35,775 bases of DNA from a virus. Below the pieces are notes generated by a model. It saw only the letters and a list, made by a program, of their open reading frames with translations, had not been told where the DNA came from and did not search any database. The position numbers and the translations under genes are program-made. Shown in pieces: positions 34,969 to 35,775 of the stretch; the stretch's first letter is position 1; every line of letters begins with the position of its first letter. The stretch is from IMG/VR virus record IMGVR_UViG_3300030117_006207, positions 1 through 35,775 of that record; one strand, written 5' to 3'.

Positions 34969-35228
34969 TATTGTTCTTCTCCTTTGAAGTTATCTAGTTG
35001 TTTAATTGTATTTTGTATTTCTTTGAAGATTACACCCACCTCATCATCTGCTTCAAAATAACCTTTGTAATCTATTTGTTTTAAATCAAAATTTACTTTT
35101 TCTATTGTCTTTATAAAATCTGAAATCCAATCTTCTAGCATTTCTAATTTAGTTGTTAAGTTCCATATTATATAACAAGAAGTTACGAATAAAAGAACCA
35201 TAAAAACAAGACTTATTTCTAAAAACAT
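34968..35228 (-). CDS. Small membrane protein with coiled-coil domain
   Basis: 86 aa. One N-terminal transmembrane segment (residues 2-23, FLEISLVFMVLLFVTSCYII) is followed by a soluble helical, acidic portion (about 28-80). GGAG precedes the ATG; it is directly after the HD hydrolase and overlaps the gp55-like start by one base. Probably an inner-membrane protein with its tail in the cytoplasm or periplasm. No function can be assigned from sequence. Confidence 0.68.
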   Translation of the reverse strand: MFLEISLVFMVLLFVTSCYIIWNLTTKLEMLEDWISDFIKTIEKVNFDLKQIDYKGYFEADDEVGVIFKEIQNTIKQLDNFKGEEQ

Positions 35229-35775
35229 TTATTTATCTCCAAATAACTCATCAAATAAAGTTTGTGATTTTTCACTTAATTTAGGCGATGGTTGTTTAGT
35301 TTCAGTTTTAGTTTGAACTGCAGATTTAAATTTATTACTTACCTCTTCATCTTGTCGCTGCCACTCATCAAACTCAATATGTGTTGCCATCATATCGGCT
35401 TGGTGAAGTATGTATGCTATATTACTTTTTAAACTCCAATCAGGATTATATGAGATGTAGTAAGACTTGTTACCTTCTTCATACATACCATCAGTTAATT
35501 TTAATCCGATATATTCCCATTCCGACATTTGGATACCAAAATGATTAAGAAGATAAATCGCTCTATCGGTAACGGTCATGTATTGAAGATTCGGATTGTG
35601 TTTAAATATCTCACCTCTATTCTTACGATGCCATTCGGAGTCTTGTGGTATATAATAATCTTTATCTAAGTCACCAACCTTACCTAAGTCGTGATGTAAA
35701 GCAGCGAATACCAGTTCTTCATCGGTGAAGTTGATGGTAGCTCCATTAGACTCCCACAGCTTTTTAATTTGAAGA
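35229..35775 (-). CDS. HD-domain phosphohydrolase-like protein (N-terminus beyond window)
   Basis: The open frame enters from the right edge and continues in frame through the ATG at 35579, so that ATG is internal. The part before it contains LVFAALHHDLGKVGDLDKDY, the HD metal-binding motif (H-D) of HD/HDIG phosphohydrolases. SNIAYILHQADMMATHIEFD supplies the later conserved Asp-containing helix. About 35 C-terminal residues (KTETKQPSPKLSEK) look disordered. Such enzymes act on nucleotides or cyclic nucleotides; here it may serve nucleotide supply or signalling control. It is 1 nt upstream of the small membrane gene. Missing: the first conserved histidine, presumably upstream of the window. 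Confidence 0.8.
   Translation of the reverse strand, partial: LQIKKLWESNGATINFTDEELVFAALHHDLGKVGDLDKDYYIPQDSEWHRKNRGEIFKHNPNLQYMTVTDRAIYLLNHFGIQMSEWEYIGLKLTDGMYEEGNKSYYISYNPDWSLKSNIAYILHQADMMATHIEFDEWQRQDEEVSNKFKSAVQTKTETKQPSPKLSEKSQTLFDELFGDK

Noticed and set aside
35577-35579. ATG at 35579 as start of the right-most gene
   Set aside because: The frame is open upstream to the window edge and contains the HD motif (LHHDLGK), so the Met is internal.

Overview
The window is a 35.8 kb, AT-rich, densely packed segment of a large T4-like (myovirus) tailed-phage genome, probably from an uncultured marine or aquatic phage. The supporting genes are a gp17-type terminase large subunit (cut by the left edge), gp5-, gp25- and gp6-type baseplate proteins, a gp55-type late sigma factor, a gp47/gp46-type recombination nuclease and a TOPRIM primase. 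Almost every gene is on the minus strand, often with 1-4 nt stop/start overlaps and good Shine-Dalgarno (GGAG/AGGAG) sequences. The host therefore probably uses SD-led translation; it cannot be named from this sequence. I saw no tRNA, CRISPR array or insertion sequence, and no gene-free stretch over 300 bases.

Layout in the direction of minus-strand transcription (right to left). (1) 35775-34204: HD-domain hydrolase (cut by the right edge), small membrane protein, gp55-like late sigma factor, then a bidirectional terminator. (2) 33943-34164, plus strand: a 73-aa hydrophobic protein with its own leader hairpin and terminator. (3) 33813-15987: a baseplate/tail module comprising a 129-aa protein, gp5-like hub/spike, 174-aa coiled coil, 162-aa protein, gp25, gp6, a DNRLRE-like beta protein, an FdxA-type ferredoxin, a 101-aa protein, a 2290-aa giant with a LamG-like domain, a 227-aa protein, two paralogous 377/366-aa proteins and an HExxH metallopeptidase. 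(4) 15826-11221: a DNA-processing island with a PD-(D/E)xK resolvase-like nuclease, primase, a 72-aa protein and a single-chain Mre11-Rad50 fusion. (5) 11070-11240, plus strand: a ribbon-helix-helix protein. (6) 10987-1: a 1998-aa glycine-rich fibre/adhesin, a 1130-aa protein joining a nucleotidyltransferase (NMNAT-like) to a KxDG polynucleotide-ligase-like domain, a zinc-ribbon protein, two small coiled-coil membrane proteins, and the terminase.

How it fits together: gp55 would direct host RNA polymerase to late promoters. An AT-rich element (ATATTTAT core) lies just upstream of five of the gaps that start minus-strand structural blocks, and a near-copy faces the plus-strand RHH gene, so it is a candidate late-promoter or regulatory motif. 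The baseplate, fibre and terminase genes build the particle. The nuclease, primase and Mre11-Rad50 genes serve replication, recombination and concatemer processing.

The least ordinary items are the bacterial-type ferredoxin embedded in the baseplate operon, the NMNAT-ligase fusion, the Mre11-Rad50 fusion, and the isolated plus-strand membrane gene between two hairpins.
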